Assembly: GCA_913776615.1 (NCBI GenBank)
Contig: CAJYPK010000050.1
Coordinates: 124,001-188,000 of the forward strand
Length of the DNA: 64,000 nt
Source: an uncultured Hymenobacter sp.
GTDB taxonomy: Bacteria; Bacteroidota; Bacteroidia; Cytophagales; Hymenobacteraceae
Direction: 5' to 3'
A program made the translations under genes and the position numbers. This document shows, piece by piece, positions 15,555-24,858 of the stretch (position 1 is its first letter; each line of letters opens with the position of its first letter). The notes beneath the pieces are model-generated. The model was given only the letters and a program-made list of their open reading frames with translations. It did no database searches and was not told where the DNA came from.

Positions 15555-17216
15555 ATGAAAAACAGTACCCTCCGGGTGTGGCTGGCCGCCTCGGCGCTGG
15601 CCCCTTCCCTGGCGCTGGCGCAGGCCCCGGCGGCCGCGACGCCCCCGCTGGCCGGTCCCATGCCCCTGAGCCTGAGCCAGGCCGTGCGCTACGCCGTGGC
15701 CAACAAGCCCAGCCTGCTGAGCACCCGCCTGGCCCAGCAAACCGCCCACGCCAAGGTGGGCGAGATCAAGGCCCAGGGCCTGCCCCAGCTGAATTTGGCC
15801 GCCAACGTGGCCGACAACTTCAAGCTGCAAAAGAGCCTCGTGGACGTGGGTGCCTTCAGCGGTGGCGCGGGCACGCTCAATGGCACCACGCTCACGCAGC
15901 GCGACATCGCGGCCGCCCAGGCCGGCCAGAGCGTGACGCTGGCCCCCGCCTACGCCGCGCCCGTGCAGCTGCCACCCCAGGCCATCGCCTTCGGCCTGCA
16001 ATACGCCGGCAACTCGTCGCTCTCGCTTTCGCAGCAGCTCTTTGATGGCTCGTATCTTATTGGCCTGAAAGCGGCTAAGGTGTACGAAGACCTGACCAAG
16101 AAGCAAACCCAGCAGGCCGAAATCGACGTGGTGGAGCAGGTGAGCAAAGCCTACTACAGCACGCTGGTGGCCCGCTCGCGGCTGGCCCTGCTGGCCCGCA
16201 ACGTGCAGCGCCTCGACACGGTACTCTACCAAACCAACCAAACGTTCAAGGCCGGCTTTGCCGAAAAGCTCGACGTGGACCGCCTGCGCGTGCAGCGCAA
16301 CAACCTGGTAGTGGAGCAGCAGAAAGCTCAGCGCCTCACCGAGCTGAGCGTGGCGCTGCTTAAATTTCAGATGGGCCTGCCGCAAAGCCAGCCGGTGCAG
16401 CTTACCGACTCGCTCGGCGCGGCCGTGGTCGATGCCAGCAACCTGCGCCGCAACCTCGGCGGGGCCAACTTCAGCACCGGCGGCGGGGTCAGCGGCCTCG
16501 GGGACGTACCCACCGCGCCCATCCCCACCACCCCGAACACGGGCGGGGCACCCACCACGACAATCAACACCGGCCAGGGTCCGCAGGCCCAGGCGACTTT
16601 CAACTACAACAACCGCATCGAGTTTTCGACCCTGCAAACCCAGCAGGCGCTGGCGGGCCTCGACCTGCGCAACCGCACGGCGGGCGCTTATCCGCGCCTG
16701 TCACTCACGGCGGCCTACGGCTTCATCGGCTCGGCCAACAAGGTGGGCGACCTGTTTGCTTTCCGCGGCCCGGATTCACGTAACAGCCAGGGCTTTCCCA
16801 ACCAAAACTGGTTCGGCTTCGGCAACGTGGGGCTGGCCCTGAACGTGCCGGTGTTCGACGGCTTCCGCCGCAAGTACCAGGTGCAGCAGGCCCGCATTGC
16901 CCAGCAAACGATTGAGCGCGGCCTCGAAACCCTGCGCCAGAGCATCGACCTGCAAGATGCCCAGAGCCGCACCACGCTCATCAACGCGCTCGACGTGCTC
17001 GACAACCAAAAGGCCAACCTCGACCTGGCCGCCGACGTGGCCCGCGTGACGCGCATCAAGTTCAACGCCGGGGTGGGCTCCAACATCGAAGTCATCACCG
17101 CCGAGACCTCGCTGCGTGAAGCCCAGACCAACTACTACGCCGCCCTCTACGACGTGCTGGTAGCCAAGGTCGACCGCGACAAAGCCACCGGCGAGCTGTA
17201 TTCGCAGGCCAAGTAA
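15555..17216 (+). CDS. TolC-family outer-membrane efflux channel
   Basis: A 553-residue outer-membrane factor with a signal peptide ending PSLALAQ. The two OEP repeats are seen, each with long helical stretches rich in Gln, Ala and Leu. A Gly/Thr/Pro-rich linker near residues 310-345 interrupts the second repeat, an insertion not typical of E. coli TolC. It forms the outer-membrane conduit for the adaptor and pump encoded next. The ATG at 15555 (MKNSTLRVWLA) gives a proper signal peptide; the frame is open far upstream but overlaps the tetR gene. Confidence 0.93.
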   Translation: MKNSTLRVWLAASALAPSLALAQAPAAATPPLAGPMPLSLSQAVRYAVANKPSLLSTRLAQQTAHAKVGEIKAQGLPQLNLAANVADNFKLQKSLVDVGAFSGGAGTLNGTTLTQRDIAAAQAGQSVTLAPAYAAPVQLPPQAIAFGLQYAGNSSLSLSQQLFDGSYLIGLKAAKVYEDLTKKQTQQAEIDVVEQVSKAYYSTLVARSRLALLARNVQRLDTVLYQTNQTFKAGFAEKLDVDRLRVQRNNLVVEQQKAQRLTELSVALLKFQMGLPQSQPVQLTDSLGAAVVDASNLRRNLGGANFSTGGGVSGLGDVPTAPIPTTPNTGGAPTTTINTGQGPQAQATFNYNNRIEFSTLQTQQALAGLDLRNRTAGAYPRLSLTAAYGFIGSANKVGDLFAFRGPDSRNSQGFPNQNWFGFGNVGLALNVPVFDGFRRKYQVQQARIAQQTIERGLETLRQSIDLQDAQSRTTLINALDVLDNQKANLDLAADVARVTRIKFNAGVGSNIEVITAETSLREAQTNYYAALYDVLVAKVDRDKATGELYSQAK

Positions 17217-17222
17217 TTTTTT

Positions 17223-17256
17223 AAGCTCTTAGCTGTCAGCTATTAGCTGCTAGCTT
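17223..17256. repeat. TAGCTGTTAGCT-family quasi-tandem repeat, copy 1 (single arm)
   Basis: Short words of AGCTCTTAGCTGTCAGC type repeated every 7-8 bases, seven bases after the tolC-like stop. Only one arm is present; complete two-arm copies are at 36693-36790 and 55421-55525. Confidence 0.65.
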
Positions 17257-17285
17257 CTCCTCTTACTCCGAAGCTTTTCTTTGAC

Positions 17286-18428
17286 ATGAATCTCTCCTTT
17301 TCGAAAGCCATCAGCTACCAGCTCCTAGCCAGCGGCTTGCTACTCGCCTCGTGCGGCGGCGGGGCCAAAGACCCCAACGCCGAGCTGGCCAAGCTCAAGG
17401 CCGACCAGGCGGCCACCCAGGCCAAAATCGCCGAGCTGGAAGCCAAAACCGGCGCGGGCCAGGCCACCGCGGCCACTACCGCCGTGCCGGTATCGGTGCT
17501 GAAAGTAGCGCCCCAGAACTTTGCCGGCTACCTTGAAGTGCAGGGCCGGGTTGACTTCGACCAAAACGCCACCGTGGGCGCCCGCGCCGCCGGCACGCTC
17601 ACCAGCGTGCGGGTGCAGCGCGGCGACCGCGTGCGCAAGGGCCAGGTGCTGGCTACCGTCGATGCGGGCATTCTCGATGCCAACATCGCCGAGCTGCGCA
17701 CCCGCCTCGACCTGGCTAAGGTCGTGTACGAAAAGCAGGCTGGCCTCTGGAAGCAGCAGATTGGCACCGAAATTCAGTACCTGCAAGCCAAGAACACCTA
17801 CGAGAGCCTGCAACGCAACCTCGCTACGCTCAACCAGCAGCGTGCCCTCTACAACGTGGTGGCTCCTTACAACGGCGTGGTCGACAACGTTATCCCGAAA
17901 CTGGGTGAAACCGTAGCCCCCGGCGCGCCGGTGGTGCAGCTCAACAACGGCCAGGGCGGCAAGGTGCTGGCCGAGGTATCCGAAGCCTACGCGGGCAGCA
18001 TCAAGGCCGGCGACAAGGCACTCGTGAGCCTGCCCGACCTCGGCAGTGAGGAAATCGAGAGCACCGTGCGCACCGTGAGCCGCACTATCTCGGCCACCAG
18101 CCGCACGTTTACGGTGGAGCTGCGCCTGCCGGCCAGCCAGGCCAGCCGCCTGCGCCCCAACATGGTCGCTACCGTCCGCATTCAGAACTACGGCCAGGCC
18201 AACGCCACCGTACTGCCGGTAGACCTCATTCAGCACGACGAGGAAAACGCCTACGTGCTCGTAGTTAATCGTGAGAACGGCAAGGCCGTGGCGGCCAAGC
18301 GCATCATCAAAACCGGCCAGACCTACAACGGTAAGCAGGAAATCACCAGCGGCCTCAAGCCCGGCGACGAGGTGATTTCGGCTGGCTATCAGAATCTGAA
18401 TGAAGGCCAGCCGGTGAAAATCAGCTAG
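17286..18428 (+). CDS. RND efflux periplasmic adaptor, lipoprotein
   Basis: A 380-residue membrane-fusion protein. The lipobox LLASCGG near residue 21-25 indicates lipid anchoring. A coiled-coil stretch (residues 30-58, KLKADQAATQAKIAELEAK) follows, then the biotinyl-lipoyl-like half motifs (VGARAAGTLTSVRVQRGDRV and VVAPYNGVVDNVIPKLGETV), a helical hairpin, and the beta-barrel with RTFTVELRLP. It links the inner-membrane pump to the TolC channel. Confidence 0.95.
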   Translation: MNLSFSKAISYQLLASGLLLASCGGGAKDPNAELAKLKADQAATQAKIAELEAKTGAGQATAATTAVPVSVLKVAPQNFAGYLEVQGRVDFDQNATVGARAAGTLTSVRVQRGDRVRKGQVLATVDAGILDANIAELRTRLDLAKVVYEKQAGLWKQQIGTEIQYLQAKNTYESLQRNLATLNQQRALYNVVAPYNGVVDNVIPKLGETVAPGAPVVQLNNGQGGKVLAEVSEAYAGSIKAGDKALVSLPDLGSEEIESTVRTVSRTISATSRTFTVELRLPASQASRLRPNMVATVRIQNYGQANATVLPVDLIQHDEENAYVLVVNRENGKAVAAKRIIKTGQTYNGKQEITSGLKPGDEVISAGYQNLNEGQPVKIS

Positions 18429-18447
18429 TCTGGCCTACTGCTCTAGC

Positions 18448-18590
18448 GTGTGCGCCTCACCCCCCGGCCCCCTCTCCGAAAAGGAAATGCGCATCAAGCA
18501 TTTTTCGGGGGAGCCGACCACAAGCAGACGTTGGCAGTCTAGGCTCCCCCTCTCCTTTTCGGAGAGGGGGCCGGGGGGTGAGGCGCACAC
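18448..18590. repeat. Large palindrome, family O, inside the efflux operon
   Basis: Perfect 38-base inverted arms (18448-18485 and 18553-18590), very G/C-rich (CTCACCCCCCGGCCCCCTCT). Inside is a second complementary pair GGGGGAGCC / GGCTCCCCC. It separates adaptor and pump genes by about 215 bases and could limit read-through or stabilise the upstream messenger end. Confidence 0.85.
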
Positions 18591-18642
18591 GTCAGTAAAG
18601 CATCCAATAAAACGAAATACTCTCAAGCAGCAACTACATACC

Positions 18643-21600
18643 ATGCAAGACATTGAGAAGGAATTCGGCCCCACTAGTTGGTCGATTAATAATAAAACTA
18701 GCATCTACATCATCACCTTGCTGCTGACGATTGCGGGCATCTTCGCCTACATCAAGCTGGGCAAGGAGAAATTTCCCGACATCGTAATTCCGCGCATCAT
18801 CGTGGCCACGGTGTACCCGGGCACCTCCCCCACCGACATCGAGAACCTGGTGACCCGCCAGCTCGAAAAGGAAATCAAGAGCGTAAACGGGGTGAAGAAG
18901 ATTAATTCGACTTCCAACCAGGACTACTGTATTGTGGACGTGGAGTTTAACTCCGGCGTCGACGTGCAGGCCGCCAAGCAGCTCATCAAGGATGCCGTGG
19001 ACAAGGCCAGCACCGAGCTGCCCAACGACCTGCCCAGCGCCCCGCTCGTGAAGGAGGTCAACATCTCGGAGCAGCCCATCATGTACGTCAACCTGAGCGG
19101 CAACCTGCCCGCCGCCCAGCTCAAGAAGCTCGCCGACGACTTCCAGGACAAGATTGAGGCGCTGCCCGAAATCACCCGCGTCGATATCGTGGGTGCCCTG
19201 GAGCAGCAGGTTAACGTCGACGTGGACCTCTACAAGCTGCAAGCTTCGCAGCTGAGCTTCAGCGATATCGAAAACGCCATTGCCCGCGAAAACATCACGG
19301 TATCAGGCGGCTCCATCGACGTGGGGGCGCAGAAGCGCGCCGTGCGCGTGGCTGGCCAGTACGTGAACGCCGCCGACATTGCCAACATCCAGGTGAAGAA
19401 CCTGCGCGGCGCGCCGGTGCGCCTCGGCGACATCGCCACCGTGACCGACGGCTTCAAGGACCGCGAGAGCTACGCCCGCCTCGATGGCCAGTCGGCCGTG
19501 ACGCTGAACGTGGTGAAGCGCCAGGGTGAAAACCTGCTCGACGCCTCCGACAAGATTCACGAGCTCGTGAAAGAGTCGCAGGCCAGCATGCCCAAGGGCC
19601 TGAAAATCACGATTACCGGCGACTCGTCCAACGAAACCCGCAATACCCTCAACGACCTCATCAACACCATCATCATCGGCTTTTTGCTGGTGACGCTGAT
19701 TCTGATGTTCTTCATGGGCACCACCAACGCGCTCTTCGTGGGCTTGTCGGTGCCGCTGTCGATGTTCCTGGCCTTCGTGCTGCTGCCCATGTTTGGCTTC
19801 TCGCTCAACATGATTGTGCTCTTCGCCTTCCTGCTAGCGCTGGGTATCGTAGTGGACGACGCCATCGTGGTTATCGAAAACACCCACCGCCTGCTGCACG
19901 ACCACCCCAACCTGAGCACCATGCAGGCGGCCAAGCTGGCGGCGGGCGAGGTGTTCGTCCCGGTGCTGGCGGGTACGCTCACGACGGTCGCCCCATTCGT
20001 ACCGCTCATGTTCTGGCCGGGCATCGTGGGTAGCTTCATGTTCTACCTGCCGGTTACGCTCATTCTCACGCTGGGCGCCTCGCTCGTGGTGGCCTTCATC
20101 ATGAACCCGGTATTTGCCGTGAGCTTCATGGAGCGCGAGGAGCACCTCGACCGGGTGGAGAAGCCCAAAATGTCGCGCGGCTTCCTCATTGGCATGGGCG
20201 TGCTGCTGGGCATTGCCGTGCTGGGCTACCTGGCGGGCTCTACGTTCACCGGCAACCTGTTCATCACCATTCTGGTGCTGTGCCTGCTCGATAAGTACGT
20301 GTTTGTGTACATGATCGCCGGCTTCCAGCGCAGCATCCTGCCCGCCCTGCAAAACGGCTACGCCCGCCTGGTCGAGATTGCCGTGGGTGGCACCATCTGG
20401 CGGCAGGTAGCCATCATGGGCGGGCTGGTGGTGCTGTTCGTGGGCAGCATCGTGGCCGTGGGTGCCCGCAAGCCCAAGGTCGATTTCTTCCCCAAGGGCG
20501 ACCCCAAGTTCATCTACACCTACCTGCGCATGCCGGTGGGCACCCGCGTGGAGGTGACCGACTCGGTCACCCGCGAGCTGGAAAAGCGCGTGTATAAAAT
20601 CATCGGCCGCAACAACCCCGACGTTGAATCGGTGATTACCAACGTGGCCATCGGCGCCGGCGACCCCACCGAGGCTACCGCCGCCGGTACCTCGCAGTCG
20701 CACCTCGGCAAAGTCGGCGTGGCCTTCAAGGAGCTGAGCGAGCAGAAAGGCCAGCCCACCCACATCTACATGGACCAGATTCGGGAAGCCGTAAAAGGCA
20801 TCCCCGGGGCCGAGGTATCGGTTGACCAGGAGGCCAGCGGCCCGCCCCAGGGCAAGGCCGTAGCCATCGAGGTAGCGGGCGACGACTACCCCAAGCTGGC
20901 GGCCTTGAGCAAGAAAGTGGAGCGCTACATCGACTCGCTCAAAATTGGCGGCATTGAAGACCTGCGCTCCGACTTGCAGGACCGCAACCCCGAAATCGGC
21001 GTCAACATCAACCGCACCCGCGCCAACCGCGAGGGCATCAGCACCGCCCAGATCGGCTCGGAAGTCCGCACCGCCATCTACGGCTTCGAGGCCAGCAAAT
21101 TCAAAACTCCGGATGATGAGTATCCCATTCAGGTGCGCTACGCCAAGCCCTACCGCGACAACGTGAACGCCATCGTGAACGCCCCGCTGACCTTCCGCGA
21201 CGCGACCGGGGCCGTGCGCCAGGTGCCCATCTCGGCGGTGGCCGACGTTACCTACGGTACCACCTACGGCGGCATCAAGCGCAAGGACACCCACCGCCTC
21301 ATCACCATCAGTTCCAACGTCCTCAACGGCTTCACCGGCCCCGACGTGGTCGCCAAGGTGCAGCAGGCGCTCAAGAGCTTCCCCACGCCGCCCGGCTACA
21401 CTGTACGCATGGGCGGCGCCCAGGAAGACCAGAAGGAAACCAGCGACTTCCTCGGCGTGGCCGCCGTGGGTGCCCTGGCCCTCATCTTCCTCGTACTCGT
21501 GACGCAGTTCAACTCGGTGAGCAAGCCGCTCATCATCCTCACCGAAGTTATCTTCTCCGTTATCGGCGTAATGCTCGGCCTGGCCATCACGGGCATGAAC

Positions 21601-22083
21601 ATCTCCATCGTCATGACTGGGGTGGGCATCATCGCCCTGGCGGGTATCGTGGTGAAAAACGGCATCCTGCTGGTTGAGTTCACCGACATGCTGCGCGCCC
21701 AGGGCATGAACCTGCACGACGCCATCGTACTAGCCGGCCGCACCCGCCTCAACCCGGTTATCCTCACCGCCACGGCCGCCATCCTGGGCTTGATTCCGCT
21801 GGCCATTGGCTTGAACATCAACTTCTACGAGCTGTTCAATTCGGGCCACGGCCACTTCTACCTCGGCGGGGAGTCGGTGGTGTTCTGGGGCCCGCTGGCC
21901 TGGACGATAATTTTTGGGTTGTCGTTTGCAACCCTTGTAACCCTGTTGGTAGTCCCGGTGATGTACCTGCTCAACGAAAAGCTCCGGGCCAAGATCACCG
22001 GCCGCGACTACAACTCCCCGCCCCCCGCCACCGAGGTCGACGAGGAAGAAGTAGAAGCCGCCCGGCCGCCGGTGCTGGCCTAG
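18643..22083 (+). CDS. RND multidrug efflux permease
   Basis: A 1146-residue AcrB/MexB-superfamily proton-driven pump, about 100 residues longer than AcrB. It has the N-terminal first membrane segment, two large periplasmic domains and blocks such as FLLALGIVVDDAIVVIENTH (transmembrane segment 4 with the paired Asp of proton relay) and AGIVVKNGILLVEF (segment 10). Substrates are not predictable. The ATG at 18643 (MQDIEKEFGPTSW) is chosen; the frame is open upstream through the palindrome but that translation is repeat-derived. Together with the preceding genes this completes a tripartite pump. Confidence 0.95.
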   Translation: MQDIEKEFGPTSWSINNKTSIYIITLLLTIAGIFAYIKLGKEKFPDIVIPRIIVATVYPGTSPTDIENLVTRQLEKEIKSVNGVKKINSTSNQDYCIVDVEFNSGVDVQAAKQLIKDAVDKASTELPNDLPSAPLVKEVNISEQPIMYVNLSGNLPAAQLKKLADDFQDKIEALPEITRVDIVGALEQQVNVDVDLYKLQASQLSFSDIENAIARENITVSGGSIDVGAQKRAVRVAGQYVNAADIANIQVKNLRGAPVRLGDIATVTDGFKDRESYARLDGQSAVTLNVVKRQGENLLDASDKIHELVKESQASMPKGLKITITGDSSNETRNTLNDLINTIIIGFLLVTLILMFFMGTTNALFVGLSVPLSMFLAFVLLPMFGFSLNMIVLFAFLLALGIVVDDAIVVIENTHRLLHDHPNLSTMQAAKLAAGEVFVPVLAGTLTTVAPFVPLMFWPGIVGSFMFYLPVTLILTLGASLVVAFIMNPVFAVSFMEREEHLDRVEKPKMSRGFLIGMGVLLGIAVLGYLAGSTFTGNLFITILVLCLLDKYVFVYMIAGFQRSILPALQNGYARLVEIAVGGTIWRQVAIMGGLVVLFVGSIVAVGARKPKVDFFPKGDPKFIYTYLRMPVGTRVEVTDSVTRELEKRVYKIIGRNNPDVESVITNVAIGAGDPTEATAAGTSQSHLGKVGVAFKELSEQKGQPTHIYMDQIREAVKGIPGAEVSVDQEASGPPQGKAVAIEVAGDDYPKLAALSKKVERYIDSLKIGGIEDLRSDLQDRNPEIGVNINRTRANREGISTAQIGSEVRTAIYGFEASKFKTPDDEYPIQVRYAKPYRDNVNAIVNAPLTFRDATGAVRQVPISAVADVTYGTTYGGIKRKDTHRLITISSNVLNGFTGPDVVAKVQQALKSFPTPPGYTVRMGGAQEDQKETSDFLGVAAVGALALIFLVLVTQFNSVSKPLIILTEVIFSVIGVMLGLAITGMNISIVMTGVGIIALAGIVVKNGILLVEFTDMLRAQGMNLHDAIVLAGRTRLNPVILTATAAILGLIPLAIGLNINFYELFNSGHGHFYLGGESVVFWGPLAWTIIFGLSFATLVTLLVVPVMYLLNEKLRAKITGRDYNSPPPATEVDEEEVEAARPPVLA

Positions 22084-22194
22084 AATTTGCGGTAGCTCGG
22101 CGGTTAAGAAGCCTCATTCAGCGATTGGAGTCTCTTAACCGCCGGCAACCCGCGTTACTTGCACCGTTCTTCTATCACTTTTTTTTGCACCGTT

Positions 22195-22461
22195 ATGTTT
22201 ACCGCGATCTCTACTACTGCGCCCACCAAAACTATTGAGCAGCAAGTATTACGCATTATCAGCAAGCGCAAAGCTATCAAGACCGTGCGCCTGCGCCGCA
22301 CTGCCAGCCTGAGCCGCGACCTGCGCTTCGACACCGTCGACCTGGTTGATATCATTCTGGAGCTGGAGCGCAATTTCCACATCACCGTACCCGACGAAGT
22401 ACCCTTCAACACGGTGGGCGATTTCGTCCGCTACGTGACGGCCCACGCCGCGGCAGCGTAA
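22195..22461 (+). CDS. Acyl-carrier-protein-like protein with Thr at the carrier site
   Basis: An 88-residue ACP-like protein. The second half aligns well with classic ACP: SRDLRFDTVDLVDIILELE then RNFHITVPDE, parallel to the helix II and PDE segments of E. coli AcpP. The residue expected to be the phosphopantetheine serine of DSL is Thr47 (codon ACC, DTV), so standard 4'-phosphopantetheinylation is doubtful. The N-terminal half is unusually basic (ISKRKAIKTVRLRR). No fatty acid or polyketide genes are near. The ATG at 22195 (MFTAISTTAP) is likelier than the earlier one at 22159. Confidence 0.75.
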   Translation: MFTAISTTAPTKTIEQQVLRIISKRKAIKTVRLRRTASLSRDLRFDTVDLVDIILELERNFHITVPDEVPFNTVGDFVRYVTAHAAAA

Positions 22462-22487
22462 TTTTTTGCTGCTTTTTCGGAATTACT

Positions 22488-22524
22488 AAAAAAGGCCCGT
22501 CTGCAATGCAGACGGGCCTTTTTT
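22488..22524. terminator. Bidirectional intrinsic terminator
   Basis: Stem GGCCCGTCTGCA / TGCAGACGGGCC with A run before and T run after, between the convergent ACP-like and YkvA genes. Confidence 0.9.
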
Positions 22525-22543
22525 ACTGGTACTTTGGTGGGCC

Positions 22544-23323
22544 TTAGCGCACGTTGCCACCGGTATCGGTGGGCTGGTCGCGGTTGCCGTCCCGCGAGCC
22601 GTCGCTGGTGTTGGCTACGTCGTTACCCTTGGGCTCGGGCAGCGGGCCGTCGGGGCCGATATCGTGGATGGGGGCCGTGGTAGAGCTGGTGGGCGAGCCC
22701 AGCCCCGCATCGGTGGCCGTTTGGTCACTGCCCGCCGGGGCAGCGGGCAGTTCTACCGTGCCCGCGTTTTTGGCCGACTGATTGGTAGTAGCGCTGGTGG
22801 CGGCGGTAGTGGCAACGGTCGCGCCCGTACGCCACGCCGAGCCGCTGGCCGCGCCCCGGTCTTTGTACAGCTCATCGTCGGCCACCACGGTAGCGTTCTT
22901 CGTCGCTTCCCACTCGTGAAACTTGTCCAGTTCGTGCTTGATGGACGTGGAGAACCACGCCACCAGGGCCATGTCGTCGAGCAAGCCCACCACCGGGATG
23001 AAGTCGGGGATGAGGTCGATCGGCGACAGAAAATAGATGAGCACGGCTACGGCGGCGACCACCGTAGTGGTCGGCACGCCGTTGTACTCGCCCGCGGCGC
23101 TCAGCTTGATGAGGCGGAACAGGCTTTGCAGGGTTTCCCAGGCTTCGTGGGCCAGCGTACCCACGTCCTTTTTTTCGCGGGCCTTATTAAAGGCATCTAG
23201 GAGCAGCTTCTTGAGGCGCGTGGGCTGCTTTACGTAGCCCTCGGCGGCAGCCAGGAATTTTTTAAAGATGACCGAAGCGGCAATATCCTTGCCGTTGGGG
23301 GGAGGCGTGGTAGTGGAAGCCAT
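22544..23323 (-). CDS. YkvA-family (DUF1232) membrane protein
   Basis: A 259-residue protein whose DUF1232 domain (about residues 65-130) is identified by YFLSPIDLIPDFIPVVG followed by LLDDMALVAW, the family hallmark with one to two membrane segments. The last 110 residues are low-complexity, rich in Thr, Ala, Gly and Asp, probably disordered. Function of the family is unknown. It ends at the bidirectional terminator. Confidence 0.85.
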   Translation of the reverse strand: MASTTTPPPNGKDIAASVIFKKFLAAAEGYVKQPTRLKKLLLDAFNKAREKKDVGTLAHEAWETLQSLFRLIKLSAAGEYNGVPTTTVVAAVAVLIYFLSPIDLIPDFIPVVGLLDDMALVAWFSTSIKHELDKFHEWEATKNATVVADDELYKDRGAASGSAWRTGATVATTAATSATTNQSAKNAGTVELPAAPAGSDQTATDAGLGSPTSSTTAPIHDIGPDGPLPEPKGNDVANTSDGSRDGNRDQPTDTGGNVR

Positions 23324-23411
23324 TGCGAAAAAAGGTGAAAGCGCGGCGCGAATACCGCAAAACCCGATATAGGTCCGTGTACTGCATTCACCGGCTTTGA
23401 GTTATGCAGCC

Positions 23412-23453
23412 ACAAAAAAAGCGACTGCCGGCGTTGGGCCGGCAGTCGCTTTG
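23412..23453 (-). terminator. Intrinsic terminator of the NlpC/P60 gene
   Basis: Stem AGCGACTGCCGG / CCGGCAGTCGCT with a T run on the minus strand, 40 bases after the stop at 23493. Confidence 0.9.
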
Positions 23454-23492
23454 GTGAGTGTAGCCCAGGAGCGGGCCAGCCAAGCAGTTTAC

Positions 23493-24188
23493 TTAGTCGA
23501 GCTGGGCATTGGCAGCTTCGTCGAGCAGCTCGACCATGTCGGTGGTAGTCGTGGGAACTGCCAGCTCCTCGGTGCCCGCTACGCGGCCGGCCGCGTAAAA
23601 ATTGTGATGATAATAAGGCTGGTTGAGCGAGCTCACCATCACGCCGCCGTTGGTAGCAGCGTGGGCGAATTTATTGTCTTTCAAATAAATACCTACGTGA
23701 TAAATGGCCCCCTTGCCGTGGCGGAAGAATACCAGGTCGCCGGCTTTCATATCCGTCTTGGCCACGCGTTGCACCGTGCTGAACATCGAGCGCGAGCTGC
23801 GCTTGAGCGTGATGCCGTACACCTTCTTGAACACCTGCGTTACGAAGCCCGAGCAGTCGGTACCCCGGCGCGAGCTGGCGCCGTAGCTGTAGGGCGTGCC
23901 CAGCCAGTCCGTTACGGTCTGAAGCAGGCTCTTATTCTCGGTGTGCGCGAGGTTGAGGCCCAGCGTCTGGTTGTAGTAGCCATAGGCCAGCGAGTCGCGC
24001 GAGGCACTGGCCGAGTCGGCAACCGGGCCACCGGGGCCGTTGCCAGCCAGCAGGGCCGAAAGCAGCGATGCCTCGGCAGCAGCCGGCGTCGAGGTGCCAG
24101 CCGAAGCCGGGGCATCGGGCATTTTTTCAAAGCAAAAGGAGAGCGCCAGGGAAGCAGCGGCGAGGCAACACAGGAGGGTATTCTTCAT
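23493..24188 (-). CDS. NlpC/P60-family cell-wall hydrolase
   Basis: A 231-residue exported protein with an N-terminal hydrophobic signal region (CCLAAASLALSFC) followed by an Ala/Ser/Thr/Pro-rich linker. The NlpC/P60 catalytic residues are visible: Cys in GTDCSGFV, His in YHVGIYL, and a polar third residue in FAHAATNG. The fold cleaves peptidoglycan stem peptides, typically gamma-D-Glu to diamino acid bonds. SFCFEK at the end of the signal could be a lipobox-like cysteine, but the flanking residues are atypical. Confidence 0.9.
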   Translation of the reverse strand: MKNTLLCCLAAASLALSFCFEKMPDAPASAGTSTPAAAEASLLSALLAGNGPGGPVADSASASRDSLAYGYYNQTLGLNLAHTENKSLLQTVTDWLGTPYSYGASSRRGTDCSGFVTQVFKKVYGITLKRSSRSMFSTVQRVAKTDMKAGDLVFFRHGKGAIYHVGIYLKDNKFAHAATNGGVMVSSLNQPYYHHNFYAAGRVAGTEELAVPTTTTDMVELLDEAANAQLD

Positions 24189-24504
24189 TGTCCGTCGGTG
24201 AAGTGGGCACCGGCCTGCGCTCTAGGGCTAGCTGGCCGGGTAAACATATCGTAGAGTGTAGCGCTAGGCAGACGCTGCTGGGCAGCTGGTATTAAGGTTA
24301 AATGAAAGCGTGACTACCACCTTTTTAAATAAAATTTATAGGGTAGTGGACGACCAAATCTAAGCAATAAAAAATGAAACGGCCTAGCACTTTCTTTAAA
24401 AAAGACACGTTTTCTTGGAAAAAGCCTACAAAAAGGCGCATACTTAGCATCTCGGGTGAAAACCCTGCCCTATTTTCCTCGTAGCTTAGCCCGAATTTTA
24501 CACG
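24189..24504. other. Divergent intergenic region, AT-rich
   Basis: About 316 bases between the divergent NlpC/P60 gene and the small HExxH gene. It is AT-rich near 24300-24480. A TAGCTTAG sequence at 24483-24490, one mismatch from TAnnTTTG, lies 14 bases before the ATG at 24505 and may be its -7 box. I see no ORF, RNA gene or long repeat. Confidence 0.4.
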
Positions 24505-24843
24505 ATGAATCAGCCCCGCACGCTTGTGAATTCGCCCCTGGCTCGTATAGCTCGACTGGTACTCGGCGGCGCGCCCCGCGTGGCTATGGTACTGGGCCAG
24601 ACTGTGCACCTGAGCGGCGCTACCCGCGCCGAGTTTCTGGCCGACCCCGAATGGGTAGCTCACGAAGAAGTCCACTTGCGGCAGGTGCGCGACCTGGGCC
24701 TCGCCCGCTTTCTCTGGCAATACCTGCTGGAATCGGCGCGGGTGGGCTACTACCAGAATAAATTTGAAGTAGAGGCCCGTGAAGGTGCCCGGCGCTTCAT
24801 GGAAGCTCGGGCGCGGGGTCAGGCCGAGGCCTGGGTAGCCTGA
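24505..24843 (+). CDS. Small HExxH protein resembling DUF4157
   Basis: A 112-residue protein with VAHEEVHLRQ, an HExxH zinc-binding pattern at H53-E54-H57, followed by FEVEAREGAR where a third ligand glutamate could lie. The pattern and preceding GQTVHLS strand resemble the minimal metallopeptidase-like DUF4157 proteins of Bacteroidota. At this length it holds the zinc core only. No signal peptide is evident. Activity is unproven; the same motif occurs in inactive relatives. Confidence 0.6.
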   Translation: MNQPRTLVNSPLARIARLVLGGAPRVAMVLGQTVHLSGATRAEFLADPEWVAHEEVHLRQVRDLGLARFLWQYLLESARVGYYQNKFEVEAREGARRFMEARARGQAEAWVA

Positions 24844-24858
24844 GCAGCAAGCTACTAG

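Noticed and set aside
19834..21717. A 627-codon minus-strand frame opposite the RND pump
   Set aside because: His/Val/Gly/Ala-rich antisense translation, no motif.
24325..24720. 131-codon minus-strand frame
   Set aside because: Runs across the promoter and opposite the HExxH gene; no motif.
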